A stretch of DNA of 64,000 nt from positions 2,418,001-2,482,000 of the forward strand of contig NZ_CP104203.1 in assembly GCF_025244725.1 (NCBI RefSeq), read 5' to 3'. This document shows, piece after piece, positions 52,590-60,279 of the stretch. The notes beneath the pieces were generated by a model. It ran no database searches and had not been told where the DNA came from. It was given only the letters and a program-made list of their open reading frames with translations. Within the stretch, counting starts at the first letter, position 1. Each line of letters begins with the position of its first letter. This DNA is from Chryseobacterium oranimense (GTDB lineage Bacteria > Bacteroidota > Bacteroidia > Flavobacteriales > Weeksellaceae). The translations under genes were made by a program, and so were the position numbers.

Positions 52590-54197
52590 TTATTTTTTAG
52601 TTCCGTAAGTAATTTTTAATTGAATTCTGTTGGCATTGGTTTTATCTGAACCAACATAAACGCCTCTTTCCGTTGCAAATCCTCGGGTGGTAAATTTATA
52701 ACCTCCTAGTGCACCTGCTGTAGTTAAAACAAACTTTCCGGTATTAACGAGAAGTATTTTATTTGTTTCTGAACCTTCAACAATATCTTTCACTGTTTTT
52801 GTAACTACAAAGTCATAATAAGATGGATTTTTATCTAAATCATAAGATTTTATCATCCCAAACCCTGCTGTTAAATCTGAAATAAATCCAGAAGAAGTAA
52901 GCAATCCATTCGAATCTTTCACAACAGGAAGAATCATTAAGTTATCAGTCGTTCTTTTATAATTATTGCTCCATGTTGCAGCATCTGTATAAATTCTGAT
53001 CTTGGCACTCATAATTGCGTTCTTGTCTTTTAGATATGATTCCTTAAGACCGGCAATTGTAACATCAGGAATTTTCACAGCAATAGAAGGCCCTCCCATT
53101 CCCTGTGCATAAAGCTTGGCATCTCCATCAACTTCATTGATGGATGATTTTGCAGCTGCCCATGCAGAATTTGTTCTGTCATATTCGTACTGACCGATAC
53201 GGGCATTACCCACCCCTCCTGTCAGCAAGAACTTAAAGGTAGATTGTGGTCTTGTGATGGTACCGTTATCATTCTTTTCGTTGGTATAATACATGATCAT
53301 TTCCATAGATTCCGGAGAAATCTGCAGAAGATATCCGTCTGTATCTGTTACAGAAAGCTTGATCCCTTTGAAATATCTTGTAAAGTTAGCCGCATCCATA
53401 AGCTCCGGTTTACCGTTCTTGTCAAGAATCTTGGTTTGGAAAAAATCTTTGTCCAAACGAATTCTGATTCCTGCATCAGAAGTAAATAAAGCTGAATTAT
53501 CCGACTTTTTAGTAATTGTCTTAGCAGTTACCGTTCCGTTAAATACAGTAGATCCTAAAGCTGCTCCAGTACCTACAACTACGTTAGAGCGTTTGAAAGC
53601 CACATCATTTCCATCCAGGAAGGTTGTAATTTCATCTACATTAATATGCATTAAGGTATGTGTTCCTCCCGGACCTAACTTTGTTTTACCATATTTATAA
53701 TTAAAGCTGGTAGGATATGTCTTGATTTCCGTAGAAACAGGTACCGTTTCGGTTCCGACTAATATGCTTTCATCCTTAAGAGGAAGCGTAGCTACTGAAT
53801 CGGCAACAACATCAGGTCTAAGCACCAGAACTACAGAATCCACCTTTGGAGTAGTCCCAAAGCTAAAATTATCCGTGCTCATTCTTAACTGGGTAAGATA
53901 AGATGCTTTCTGCATACCAAACTGTCCTTCTGAAAAAGCTCCAAGAACAAAACGGGATGAGGATATACCGGAAGTGTTAATTACTTCTACCAGTCTGCTG
54001 GCATCACTTCTGATTGAATCGTGATTATCAATATTATAAGCAATAAGGTCATAAGAAGATACATTGCCTTCCGCAGCACCATCTATAAAAAGCTGTTCGC
54101 CAAGCGAATCCGCCTCCGGTTCGCAATTATAAAGAAAAGCGCTCCCGAAAACCGCCATGAAAAGTATGGCTAAGGTCCTTTTAACAGTATGAGTCAT
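52590..54197 (-). CDS. DUF4270 lipoprotein
   Basis: This 535-aa protein has a lipobox (AFLYNC, Cys25). The body is a beta-rich DUF4270 protein: SRFVLGAFSEGQFGMQKASYLTQLRM, VDSVVLVLRPD, and the C-terminal RGFATERGVYVGSDKTNANRIQLKITY. DUF4270 proteins are Bacteroidota-specific surface or periplasmic lipoproteins of unknown role. The gene sits between the glycogen-synthase-like gene (12 bases) and glmS (14 bases), so the three form an operon. Confidence 0.9.
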   Translation of the reverse strand: MTHTVKRTLAILFMAVFGSAFLYNCEPEADSLGEQLFIDGAAEGNVSSYDLIAYNIDNHDSIRSDASRLVEVINTSGISSSRFVLGAFSEGQFGMQKASYLTQLRMSTDNFSFGTTPKVDSVVLVLRPDVVADSVATLPLKDESILVGTETVPVSTEIKTYPTSFNYKYGKTKLGPGGTHTLMHINVDEITTFLDGNDVAFKRSNVVVGTGAALGSTVFNGTVTAKTITKKSDNSALFTSDAGIRIRLDKDFFQTKILDKNGKPELMDAANFTRYFKGIKLSVTDTDGYLLQISPESMEMIMYYTNEKNDNGTITRPQSTFKFLLTGGVGNARIGQYEYDRTNSAWAAAKSSINEVDGDAKLYAQGMGGPSIAVKIPDVTIAGLKESYLKDKNAIMSAKIRIYTDAATWSNNYKRTTDNLMILPVVKDSNGLLTSSGFISDLTAGFGMIKSYDLDKNPSYYDFVVTKTVKDIVEGSETNKILLVNTGKFVLTTAGALGGYKFTTRGFATERGVYVGSDKTNANRIQLKITYGTKK

Positions 54198-54209
54198 TAA
54201 AAAATGTGT

Positions 54210-54980
54210 TTAATAAAGTTGGTTTATAGAATCTACGTCAACGTATTCCGATTTTGAAGTGGCTGTTTCGTTGAAACCCTTGTCAAGGTCTGCATCCAGA
54301 AACTCATCTCCTTTCACTACTATGTCAACATAGTTCATACTTTCAATAACAAAACTTTTGATTGTCGGATTATCTAACGCTTTTAATCCTGAAATATTAT
54401 CGAATGTCAGTTTTTCGGCAATGTTTTTGTCCAGTGCAGCGTCCTTCTCATTGTATAAAGAGAGGATGATTTTAGCGTCTTTGAAATATGTATCGGATTC
54501 GTAGTATGTTTTTAGGTAAATTGGAACAAAGGAAGACATCCATCCGTTTAAGTGAATTACATCGGGAACCCAGTTTAATTTTTTGATGGTTTCTATCACT
54601 CCTCTCGCAAAGAAAATGGCTCTTTCGTCGTTATCGTCAAAAGGATTTCCTTCATCATCTACGTAATATTGTTTTCTTTTGAAGTATTCTTCGTTATCAA
54701 TAAAGTAAACCTGAAGTCTTTCCCCCGGAAGAGATGCTACTTTAATAATTAAAGGCTGGTCCAGATCATTGATAATAATGTTCATTCCCGAAAGACGGAT
54801 CACCTCATGAAGTTGAAATTTTCTTTCACTTATTTGTCCAAATCTTGGCATAAAAACTCTTACATCATTGCCTTCATTGTGCATCTTAAGTGCCATTTTG
54901 TTTACCAATGCAGCCATATTCGTATCTTCCTGATATGGATACATCTCTGTAGTAATGTACAGTATTTTTTGATTCGGCAT
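54210..54980 (-). CDS. Glycogen-synthase-like N-terminal domain protein (GT5, truncated)
   Basis: This 256-aa protein matches only the N-terminal Rossmann domain of glycogen/starch synthases (GT5): KILYITTEMYPYQEDTN at the start, VRVFMPRFGQIS, FIDNEEYFKRKQYY, and PDVIHLNGWMSSFVPIYLK. The usual ADP-glucose loop KxGGL is absent (the site reads EDTNMAALV), and the second GT-B domain is missing. It probably does not make glycogen; it may be a regulator or enzyme variant. CAAAATTA at 55019-55026 on the plus strand is TAATTTTG on the minus strand, a -7 element. It is divergent from panC. Confidence 0.8.
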   Translation of the reverse strand: MPNQKILYITTEMYPYQEDTNMAALVNKMALKMHNEGNDVRVFMPRFGQISERKFQLHEVIRLSGMNIIINDLDQPLIIKVASLPGERLQVYFIDNEEYFKRKQYYVDDEGNPFDDNDERAIFFARGVIETIKKLNWVPDVIHLNGWMSSFVPIYLKTYYESDTYFKDAKIILSLYNEKDAALDKNIAEKLTFDNISGLKALDNPTIKSFVIESMNYVDIVVKGDEFLDADLDKGFNETATSKSEYVDVDSINQLY

Positions 54981-55122
54981 AAATTCTATCTATATTTTTG
55001 TAAAAATGCTTTAATGTGCAAAATTACAAAAAAACATTCAACATTATTTTAATTAACATTTTTTTACGATAATTCCCAATTTCAAATTATTAAAAACTCA
55101 TATAATTATGTTATATTTTTAG

Positions 55123-55130
55123 TATTTTTG
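55123..55130 (+). promoter_or_regulatory. Putative -7 element of panC
   Basis: TATTTTTG fits TAnnTTTG, 20 bases before the ATG at 55151. No TTTG at the ideal -33 spacing. Confidence 0.5.
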
Positions 55131-55150
55131 AATTAGTATTAAAACAAACT

Positions 55151-55999
55151 ATGGAAGTTATAAAGAATAGGAAAACCCTTCAGGATTTCATTGAAAGACA
55201 GAAAGAAATGGGAAAAAAGATAGGCTTTGCCCCTACTATGGGAGCGCTTCACAAAGGCCATCTTTCCCTTTATGAAGAAGCCAGAAAAGATAATGACCTG
55301 GTAATTTCTTCAATTTTTGTAAATCCTACCCAATTTAATAATCCGGAAGACCTTGAAAAATATCCTAGAGATGTGAACAGGGATATTCTTATCTTAGAAA
55401 ACTCGGGATTGGTGGATGCAGTTTACATTCCTGAAATAGCTGATATCTATCCTGAAAAAACAGAAAGCCGGCATTATGATTTCGACGGACTGGAAAACGA
55501 AATGGAAGGAAAGTCAAGACCCGGACACTTTGATGGTGTGGGAACTGTGGTAGAAGAGCTTTTCCGACAGGTTAAACCGGACCATGCGTATTTTGGGGAA
55601 AAAGATTTCCAACAGCTTGCCATCATTAAAAAAATGGTTGAAAAGAAACATCTTCCGGTAAAGATCATAGGAGTTCCTATTTACAGAGCTGAAAACGGCC
55701 TGGCTTTGAGCTCAAGAAACCAAAGGCTTCATGAGGACAGAAAAGAAGTTTCAAAGGTTATTTATGAAACCCTGGTTAAGGTAAATGATTGGTTCCGCGT
55801 GATCACCATTCCTGAAATAAAAGAAAGAGTAACAGATATTTTTGACCAGCAGCAGGGAATGAAATTGGAATATTTCCTGATTGCCGACGAAAACACCTTA
55901 AAAGAAACAGATTTCTTCTATAAAGATAGAAATTACAGAGCATTCATCGTGGTGGTGGTAGATGGGGTGAGGCTTATTGACAACATGCACCTGGATTAA
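55151..55999 (+). CDS. panC: Pantothenate synthetase PanC
   Basis: This 282-aa protein has the HIGH-like motif GALHKGHLSL at about 31-40 and the KMSKS-like ALSSRNQRL at about 187-195, with FVNPTQFNNPEDLEKYPR and YFGEKDFQQLAIIKKMV. It condenses pantoate and beta-alanine using ATP. It is divergent from the glycogen-synthase-like gene. Confidence 0.97.
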   Translation: MEVIKNRKTLQDFIERQKEMGKKIGFAPTMGALHKGHLSLYEEARKDNDLVISSIFVNPTQFNNPEDLEKYPRDVNRDILILENSGLVDAVYIPEIADIYPEKTESRHYDFDGLENEMEGKSRPGHFDGVGTVVEELFRQVKPDHAYFGEKDFQQLAIIKKMVEKKHLPVKIIGVPIYRAENGLALSSRNQRLHEDRKEVSKVIYETLVKVNDWFRVITIPEIKERVTDIFDQQQGMKLEYFLIADENTLKETDFFYKDRNYRAFIVVVVDGVRLIDNMHLD

Positions 56000-56102
56000 T
56001 ATTAAACAACCGTTCAACAAAATACGTCGGTATATTTTTTATAAAACACAACTCTGATTATATTAAATCAGAGTTTTTCTTTTTTACAAGACGGTATGTA
56101 AT

Positions 56103-56262
56103 AAAAAAATCAAAGGTCTCTTACGAGACCTTTGAAACACCAAATCACAAAATATTAATATGAAAAAAATTTACTTTTCAGTAAATTTGTGACCCGGCTG
56201 GGATTCGAACCCAGGACCCATACATTAAAAGTGTATTGCTCTACCAGCTGAGCTACCGAGTC
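56103..56262. repeat. Direct duplication unit A (3' flank and tRNA-Lys)
   Basis: Unit A is nearly identical to unit B at 56354-56513 (offset 251 bases); one base differs in the compared flank (gtaaatttg against gtaaacttg). It includes the tRNA-Lys and the hairpin terminator CAAAGGTCTC-ttac-GAGACCTTTG (56111-56134). Confidence 0.85.
56190..56262 (-). tRNA. tRNA-Lys(UUU), copy 1
   Basis: The 73-base gene on the minus strand has a 7-bp acceptor stem (GACTCGG with CCGGGTC, one T-G pair), discriminator A, anticodon loop CTTTTAA with anticodon TTT and A37, and a T arm GGTTCGAATCC. A minus-strand promoter-like TATCTTTG (56319-56312) lies upstream. CCA is not encoded. Confidence 0.95.
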
Positions 56263-56353
56263 GGCCACAAATAAAACGATTAGCATTTCTGATATCGTTT
56301 TTAAAGCGGTGCAAAGATATAAATCTTTTTTTATTCCTGCAATAGTAATTATA

Positions 56354-56513
56354 AAAAAAATCAAAGGTCTCTTACGAGACCTTTGAAACACCAAATCACA
56401 AAATATTAATATGAAAAAAATTTACTTTTCAGTAAACTTGTGACCCGGCTGGGATTCGAACCCAGGACCCATACATTAAAAGTGTATTGCTCTACCAGCT
56501 GAGCTACCGAGTC
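56354..56513. repeat. Direct duplication unit B (3' flank and tRNA-Lys)
   Basis: This second unit repeats unit A (56103-56262) with one mismatch in the flank. Its hairpin terminator is 56362-56385. Confidence 0.85.
56441..56513 (-). tRNA. tRNA-Lys(UUU), copy 2
   Basis: The 73-base gene is identical to copy 1 within the gene. It lies between copy 1 and tRNA-Leu. No promoter of its own is evident, so it is probably transcribed with the tRNA-Leu and copy 3 upstream. Confidence 0.95.
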
Positions 56514-56568
56514 GGCCACAATTAAAAATGAAATAACTTCATTGTTAATTATAAAATTTTCTTTGCAG

Positions 56569-56651
56569 TGCCTGCGACTGGACTCGAACCAGCACATCCT
56601 TAGGAAACCACCCCCTCAAGATGGCGTGTCTACCAATTTCACCACGCAGGC
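56569..56651 (-). tRNA. tRNA-Leu(GAG)
   Basis: The 83-base minus-strand gene has acceptor GCCTGCG with CGCAGGC, discriminator A, a long variable arm of the leucine type and an anticodon loop TTGAGGG with anticodon GAG (codons CUC/CUU). It lies between copies 2 and 3 of tRNA-Lys in the cluster. Confidence 0.93.
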
Positions 56652-56688
56652 TATAAAATTACAAAAATCCAGTAATTTTTTTCGCTTG

Positions 56689-56761
56689 TGACCCGGCTGG
56701 GATTCGAACCCAGGACCCATACATTAAAAGTGTATTGCTCTACCAGCTGAGCTACCGAGTC
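56689..56761 (-). tRNA. tRNA-Lys(UUU), copy 3
   Basis: The 73-base gene is the same as copies 1 and 2. It is first in the cluster by transcription order. Confidence 0.95.
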
Positions 56762-56814
56762 GGTCACTTTATAAACGATTTATATTTGAATAATATCCCT
56801 CGTTTTCAGTGGTG

Positions 56815-56844
56815 CAAAGATAGGTGTTTTTTCATTATCTCAAA
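56815..56844 (-). promoter_or_regulatory. Promoter of the tRNA-Lys/Leu cluster
   Basis: On the minus strand TTTG (56844-56841), an 18-base spacer and TATCTTTG (56822-56815) match the Bacteroidota consensus, about 54 bases before copy 3. Confidence 0.65.
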
Positions 56845-56875
56845 ACTTTTTTGCAAATTTGTTTAAAAAAAATTC

Positions 56876-57391
56876 ATGGTTATTTCACTGATCGGATACA
56901 TGGGATGTGGCAAATCTCACATTTCCAAAATTTTAAGCGATAAAATAAATTTTAAACTCATAGACCTCGATAAAGAGATTTCCAGGAGAAATAAACTAAC
57001 CATTCCTGAAATATTCGAAAAAAAGGGAGAAATTCAGTTTAGAAAGCTGGAAAGAGAGGCGCTGGAGGAAATTCTTGCTTCGGAAGAAAATGTGGTTTTA
57101 AGCCTGGGAGGAGGAACACCGGTTTATTATAATAATATGGAAATTATTAATCACAGCTCGAAGAGTATTTTTTTAAGGGCTTCCGTCAATACTTTATACG
57201 AAAGGCTTACCAAACAGAAAGAAAAAAGACCGCTGATAGCCAATATTCCGGATGAAGATCTGCCTGAATTCATCGCCAAACATCTATTTGAAAGAAATGC
57301 ATTTTACAGCAAAGCACAGTACAGCATTAATACAGATTCAAGAACCCCGGAGGATATTGTTCAGGAAATAGTAGAAAAGCTCTATCTCTAG
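56876..57391 (+). CDS. aroK: Shikimate kinase
   Basis: This 171-aa protein has the Walker A loop GYMGCGKSHI (residues 7-16), the DLDKEISRR shikimate-site segment and the LSLGGGTPVYY motif. The lid EKRPLI is also present. It phosphorylates shikimate in the aromatic amino-acid pathway. It is convergent with the S4-protein gene, 9 bases between the stops. Confidence 0.95.
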   Translation: MVISLIGYMGCGKSHISKILSDKINFKLIDLDKEISRRNKLTIPEIFEKKGEIQFRKLEREALEEILASEENVVLSLGGGTPVYYNNMEIINHSSKSIFLRASVNTLYERLTKQKEKRPLIANIPDEDLPEFIAKHLFERNAFYSKAQYSINTDSRTPEDIVQEIVEKLYL

Positions 57392-57400
57392 AGCTTTCAT

Positions 57401-57841
57401 TTAATCTTCATTTTCTTCGGTGCCATCTGCTGTTTCCCCAAAGAAATCATCCCAGTCTGTAAAGTCTGAAGCAATATCGTTTCCTACATACTCATCCATC
57501 TCTCGTCTGTCCTTTTTGGTAGGCCTTCCTTCACCTTTGCTTCTATAATAATCCTGTGACATTTTGCGGAGCTTTAATAATTCATACTGCTCTTTATCCG
57601 TCACATCCTGGATATGAAGGGGAACAAGCTTGGCTCCCATCCTGCTTTTCGGGATCTGGGTGACCTTTATTTTATAATCAATCTGATTTTTGCGAATCTT
57701 GATGATATCCCCTTCTTTTACCTCCTTAGACGACTTTACGGCGGACGTTCCCATGGAAACCCTGTTCTTTTTAATTTCCTCTGCTGCAATACTTCTCGTC
57801 TTATAAAAACGAATGCACCATAAAAATTTATCTATTCTCAT
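57401..57841 (-). CDS. S4-domain RNA-binding protein (HslR/Hsp15-like)
   Basis: This 146-aa protein begins with an S4 domain (MRIDKFLWCIRFYKTRSIAAE, then VSMGTSAVKSSKEVKEGDIIKI). The tail is Lys/Arg-rich (GRPTKKDRREM) then acidic. Hsp15-like proteins bind stalled 50S subunits carrying peptidyl-tRNA. Length fits the family. It is divergent from the lipoprotein gene at 57897. Confidence 0.87.
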   Translation of the reverse strand: MRIDKFLWCIRFYKTRSIAAEEIKKNRVSMGTSAVKSSKEVKEGDIIKIRKNQIDYKIKVTQIPKSRMGAKLVPLHIQDVTDKEQYELLKLRKMSQDYYRSKGEGRPTKKDRREMDEYVGNDIASDFTDWDDFFGETADGTEENED

Positions 57842-57850
57842 AATTTTTTA

Positions 57851-57858
57851 TACTTTTG
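57851..57858 (+). promoter_or_regulatory. Putative -7 element of the lipoprotein gene at 57897
   Basis: TACTTTTG fits TAnnTTTG, 38 bases before the ATG; it lies in the short divergent spacer. Confidence 0.45.
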
Positions 57859-57896
57859 CCGTTATATTATTTGTAAAGTAATTAAAGTTTTTTGAA

Positions 57897-58643
57897 ATGA
57901 AAAAAATATTTTTATATATCCTTGCGGGATCTTTGTGTTTTTCTGCATGTAAGAAAGATGATGAAATTGAAACGTATAAAGAACCGGAAGACATTACCGT
58001 TCAGAACAGTTATGATGATCAGGCGATTAAGAAGTTTATGAGCGAAAATTATCTGGACGCCCAGGGGAATATAAAAGCTTTCAGCACTACAGATACCAGT
58101 GATGATAATGAGAAGAAGCTGATAGATATGTCTTATGAAACGCTTCCATCAGGAACGATCTATATTGTAAGGGAAGGAGCACAGCCGTCAGCAACTGATG
58201 CTAAAACCATCGGTCCGAAAGACATTCTTACTATGATGATGAGAGCTAATGCTCTTTTAGCTGTTAATACCGATGGAAATGTAGCTTTTGCTTCAACTCT
58301 GGCCATTACCAACACAATTAATGGTAACGGACTTCCAATCGTGGATCCTATGTATTATTATGTAAAACAGTCTGTGCTGGATGCAGCTACAACAGATGCT
58401 GCAAAACAGAGAAGTTACTATGAAGTCGAAGGCTTCCGTGAAGCAATGCAGAAATTTAAGGCATTTAACAATCTTTCAAGTGGAAGCCCCTATAATCTTC
58501 AGGGAGTTATTATTGTGCCTTCAAGAGCTGCTTTTGCGAGAGATCCACATTATCCTTACAATACGCAGTATTCTCTGAGAAATTACTCTATGGTGTTCAA
58601 CTTCCAGGTGTACGGAAGAGCAGACAGACCGGATGGACAATAA
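57897..58643 (+). CDS. Lipoprotein, FKBP-type isomerase-like
   Basis: This 248-aa protein has a lipobox near residue 18 (SLCFSAC). The last 60 residues, with NLQGVIIVPSRAAFARDP and SMVFNFQVYG, resemble the C-terminal part of FKBP-type prolyl isomerases of flavobacteria. The middle part (SGTIYIVREGAQPSATDAKTI) could supply the first strands of the domain. Active-site aromatics are not well conserved, so activity is doubtful. It is a monocistronic gene with a strong terminator. Confidence 0.6.
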   Translation: MKKIFLYILAGSLCFSACKKDDEIETYKEPEDITVQNSYDDQAIKKFMSENYLDAQGNIKAFSTTDTSDDNEKKLIDMSYETLPSGTIYIVREGAQPSATDAKTIGPKDILTMMMRANALLAVNTDGNVAFASTLAITNTINGNGLPIVDPMYYYVKQSVLDAATTDAAKQRSYYEVEGFREAMQKFKAFNNLSSGSPYNLQGVIIVPSRAAFARDPHYPYNTQYSLRNYSMVFNFQVYGRADRPDGQ

Positions 58644-58660
58644 TTTAAATTCAATTATAT

Positions 58661-58694
58661 AAAAAATCCGCCTTCAAATGAAGGCGGATTTTTT
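58661..58694 (+). terminator. Terminator after the lipoprotein gene
   Basis: A perfect 15-bp stem (58661-58675 with 58680-58694) with a 4-base loop; A and T tracts at both ends make it bidirectional, so it also serves the convergent gene at 58710. Confidence 0.92.
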
Positions 58695-58709
58695 TATTGT
58701 CTCTGTTGA

Positions 58710-60227
58710 CTACGATCTTGCTTTCTGCTTTACATTTCCTAAAATATCCGGGAAGTAAAGATCTGCCAGATGATCAAACTCATCTCCTCTCATGAACATT
58801 GTAGCATCTACTTCTTCGTAAGAGCTTCTTCCTGCTGCTGCAATCAGTTCATTGCAGGTATGAAGGGTGTTTTTATGAAAATGGTAGACTCTTTCACTTT
58901 TATCAGTAACATCAAGGCCTTTAATCAGCATTTTATCCTGAGTGGCAACGCCTGTAGGACAGTTGTTATTGTTACATCTTAAAGCCTGGATACATCCTAG
59001 GGAGAACATAAATCCTCTTGCATTATTACACATATCCGCGCCCATAGCTACGGCTCTGAGAATATCTAAGCTTGTCAGCACTTTTCCGCTTGCAATTACC
59101 CGCAGTTTGCTTCTTAAATTATAATTATTCAATGTTCTGTTTACAAAGATCAGAGCCGGCTCCAAAGGCATCCCCACTCCATCTGAGAATTCCGGCGGTG
59201 CTGCTCCTGTTCCTCCTTCTGCTCCGTCTATAGTAATAAAATCAGGATAGATTTTTAAAACATTCATCTGTACACAGATATCCTCGAACTCTTTGGTATC
59301 CCCAATACAAAGTTTGAAACCGACTGGTTTGCCTCCTGAAAGCTCTCTAAGCTGCTGTACAAACCTCAACAAACCGGCTGCATCAGAAAATGAGGAATGG
59401 GATGGCGGTGAGATAACAGTCATTCCCGGAGTGACGTGACGGATTTTTGCAATCTCAGGCGTATTCTTCACCCCCGGAAGCACTCCTCCATGTCCCGGCT
59501 TTGCACCCTGGGAAAGTTTAATTTCAATCATCTTTACATTGGGAAGGGTGGAATACTTTTCAAACAGTTCCGGGTTAAATTTCCCTTCTTCATCACGGCA
59601 GCCGAAATATCCGGTTCCGATCTGCCAGCAAAGGTCCCCTCCTTCCATGTGATATGGAGAAATACCACCTTCCCCTGTATTGTGATAGAAATTTCCTTTT
59701 TTAGCTCCTCTGTTCAGGGAAATCTGTGCCCTGTCGCTTAACGCTCCAAAACTCATTGCTGAAATATTAAAGAGAGAGGCATGGTAAGGCTGAGTACACT
59801 GCTCTCCCCCAACCCATACCCTCGGAAGCTCTTCTTTAGGTGATTTTGCATAAATGGAATGCTTGATTCCTTCATATTTTCTGTGATTAACTTCTAACTG
59901 TGTTCCGAAAGCAACAGTATCACTCAGGTTTTTTGCACGTCTGTACACCGCAGAACGCTGATTTCTGGGAAATGGCTTACCATCTGTCTCTCTTTCGATG
60001 AAGTACTGCTGCATTTCGGGTGAGATACTCTCGAAAAAGTACCTGAAGTACCCCAATACCGGGAAGTTCCTCAAAATAGCGTGTTTCGACTGGTAAGCGT
60101 TATAACCCCCCAATGCATAGATAGCAGATAAAAGGATGGGTATCCAGTAATGTGCTCTGATCAGTAACGCGACAATCCATGTTGCAATTACCAATACAAT
60201 TCCCCAAGATAAAAACTTATCTCTCAT
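58710..60227 (-). CDS. FMN-binding glutamate synthase family protein
   Basis: This 505-aa protein has two N-terminal hydrophobic segments (about 5-25 and 28-45) and the glutamate synthase FMN domain: GALSDRAQISLNRGAKKGNFYHNTGEG is recognisable, then LSQGAKPGHGG, the DGAEGGTGAAP FMN motif and the 3Fe-4S cysteines (C-x5-C-x4-C in GCIQALRCNNNNCPTG). It lacks the class II amidotransferase domain, so it is not a full glutamate synthase; it may oxidise another substrate at the membrane. It is convergent with the preceding lipoprotein gene. Confidence 0.88.
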   Translation of the reverse strand: MRDKFLSWGIVLVIATWIVALLIRAHYWIPILLSAIYALGGYNAYQSKHAILRNFPVLGYFRYFFESISPEMQQYFIERETDGKPFPRNQRSAVYRRAKNLSDTVAFGTQLEVNHRKYEGIKHSIYAKSPKEELPRVWVGGEQCTQPYHASLFNISAMSFGALSDRAQISLNRGAKKGNFYHNTGEGGISPYHMEGGDLCWQIGTGYFGCRDEEGKFNPELFEKYSTLPNVKMIEIKLSQGAKPGHGGVLPGVKNTPEIAKIRHVTPGMTVISPPSHSSFSDAAGLLRFVQQLRELSGGKPVGFKLCIGDTKEFEDICVQMNVLKIYPDFITIDGAEGGTGAAPPEFSDGVGMPLEPALIFVNRTLNNYNLRSKLRVIASGKVLTSLDILRAVAMGADMCNNARGFMFSLGCIQALRCNNNNCPTGVATQDKMLIKGLDVTDKSERVYHFHKNTLHTCNELIAAAGRSSYEEVDATMFMRGDEFDHLADLYFPDILGNVKQKARS

Positions 60228-60279
60228 GAATGTAGTTATTTAAAGTTAAAATAAATTTAGTAGAAATTTTGCAAAGAGA

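Noticed and set aside
52576-52600. glmS ribozyme upstream of glmS
   Set aside because: Only 14 bases separate the DUF4270 stop from the glmS start; there is no room for the ribozyme, and none is seen.
56155-56597. Two minus-strand frames sharing the phrase SVAQLVEQYTFNVW
   Set aside because: They are translations of the duplicated tRNA-Lys genes and their flanks, not proteins.
58710-60227. Complete glutamate synthase large subunit
   Set aside because: The amidotransferase domain is absent and the N-terminus is two membrane segments, so only the FMN/Fe-S part is present.
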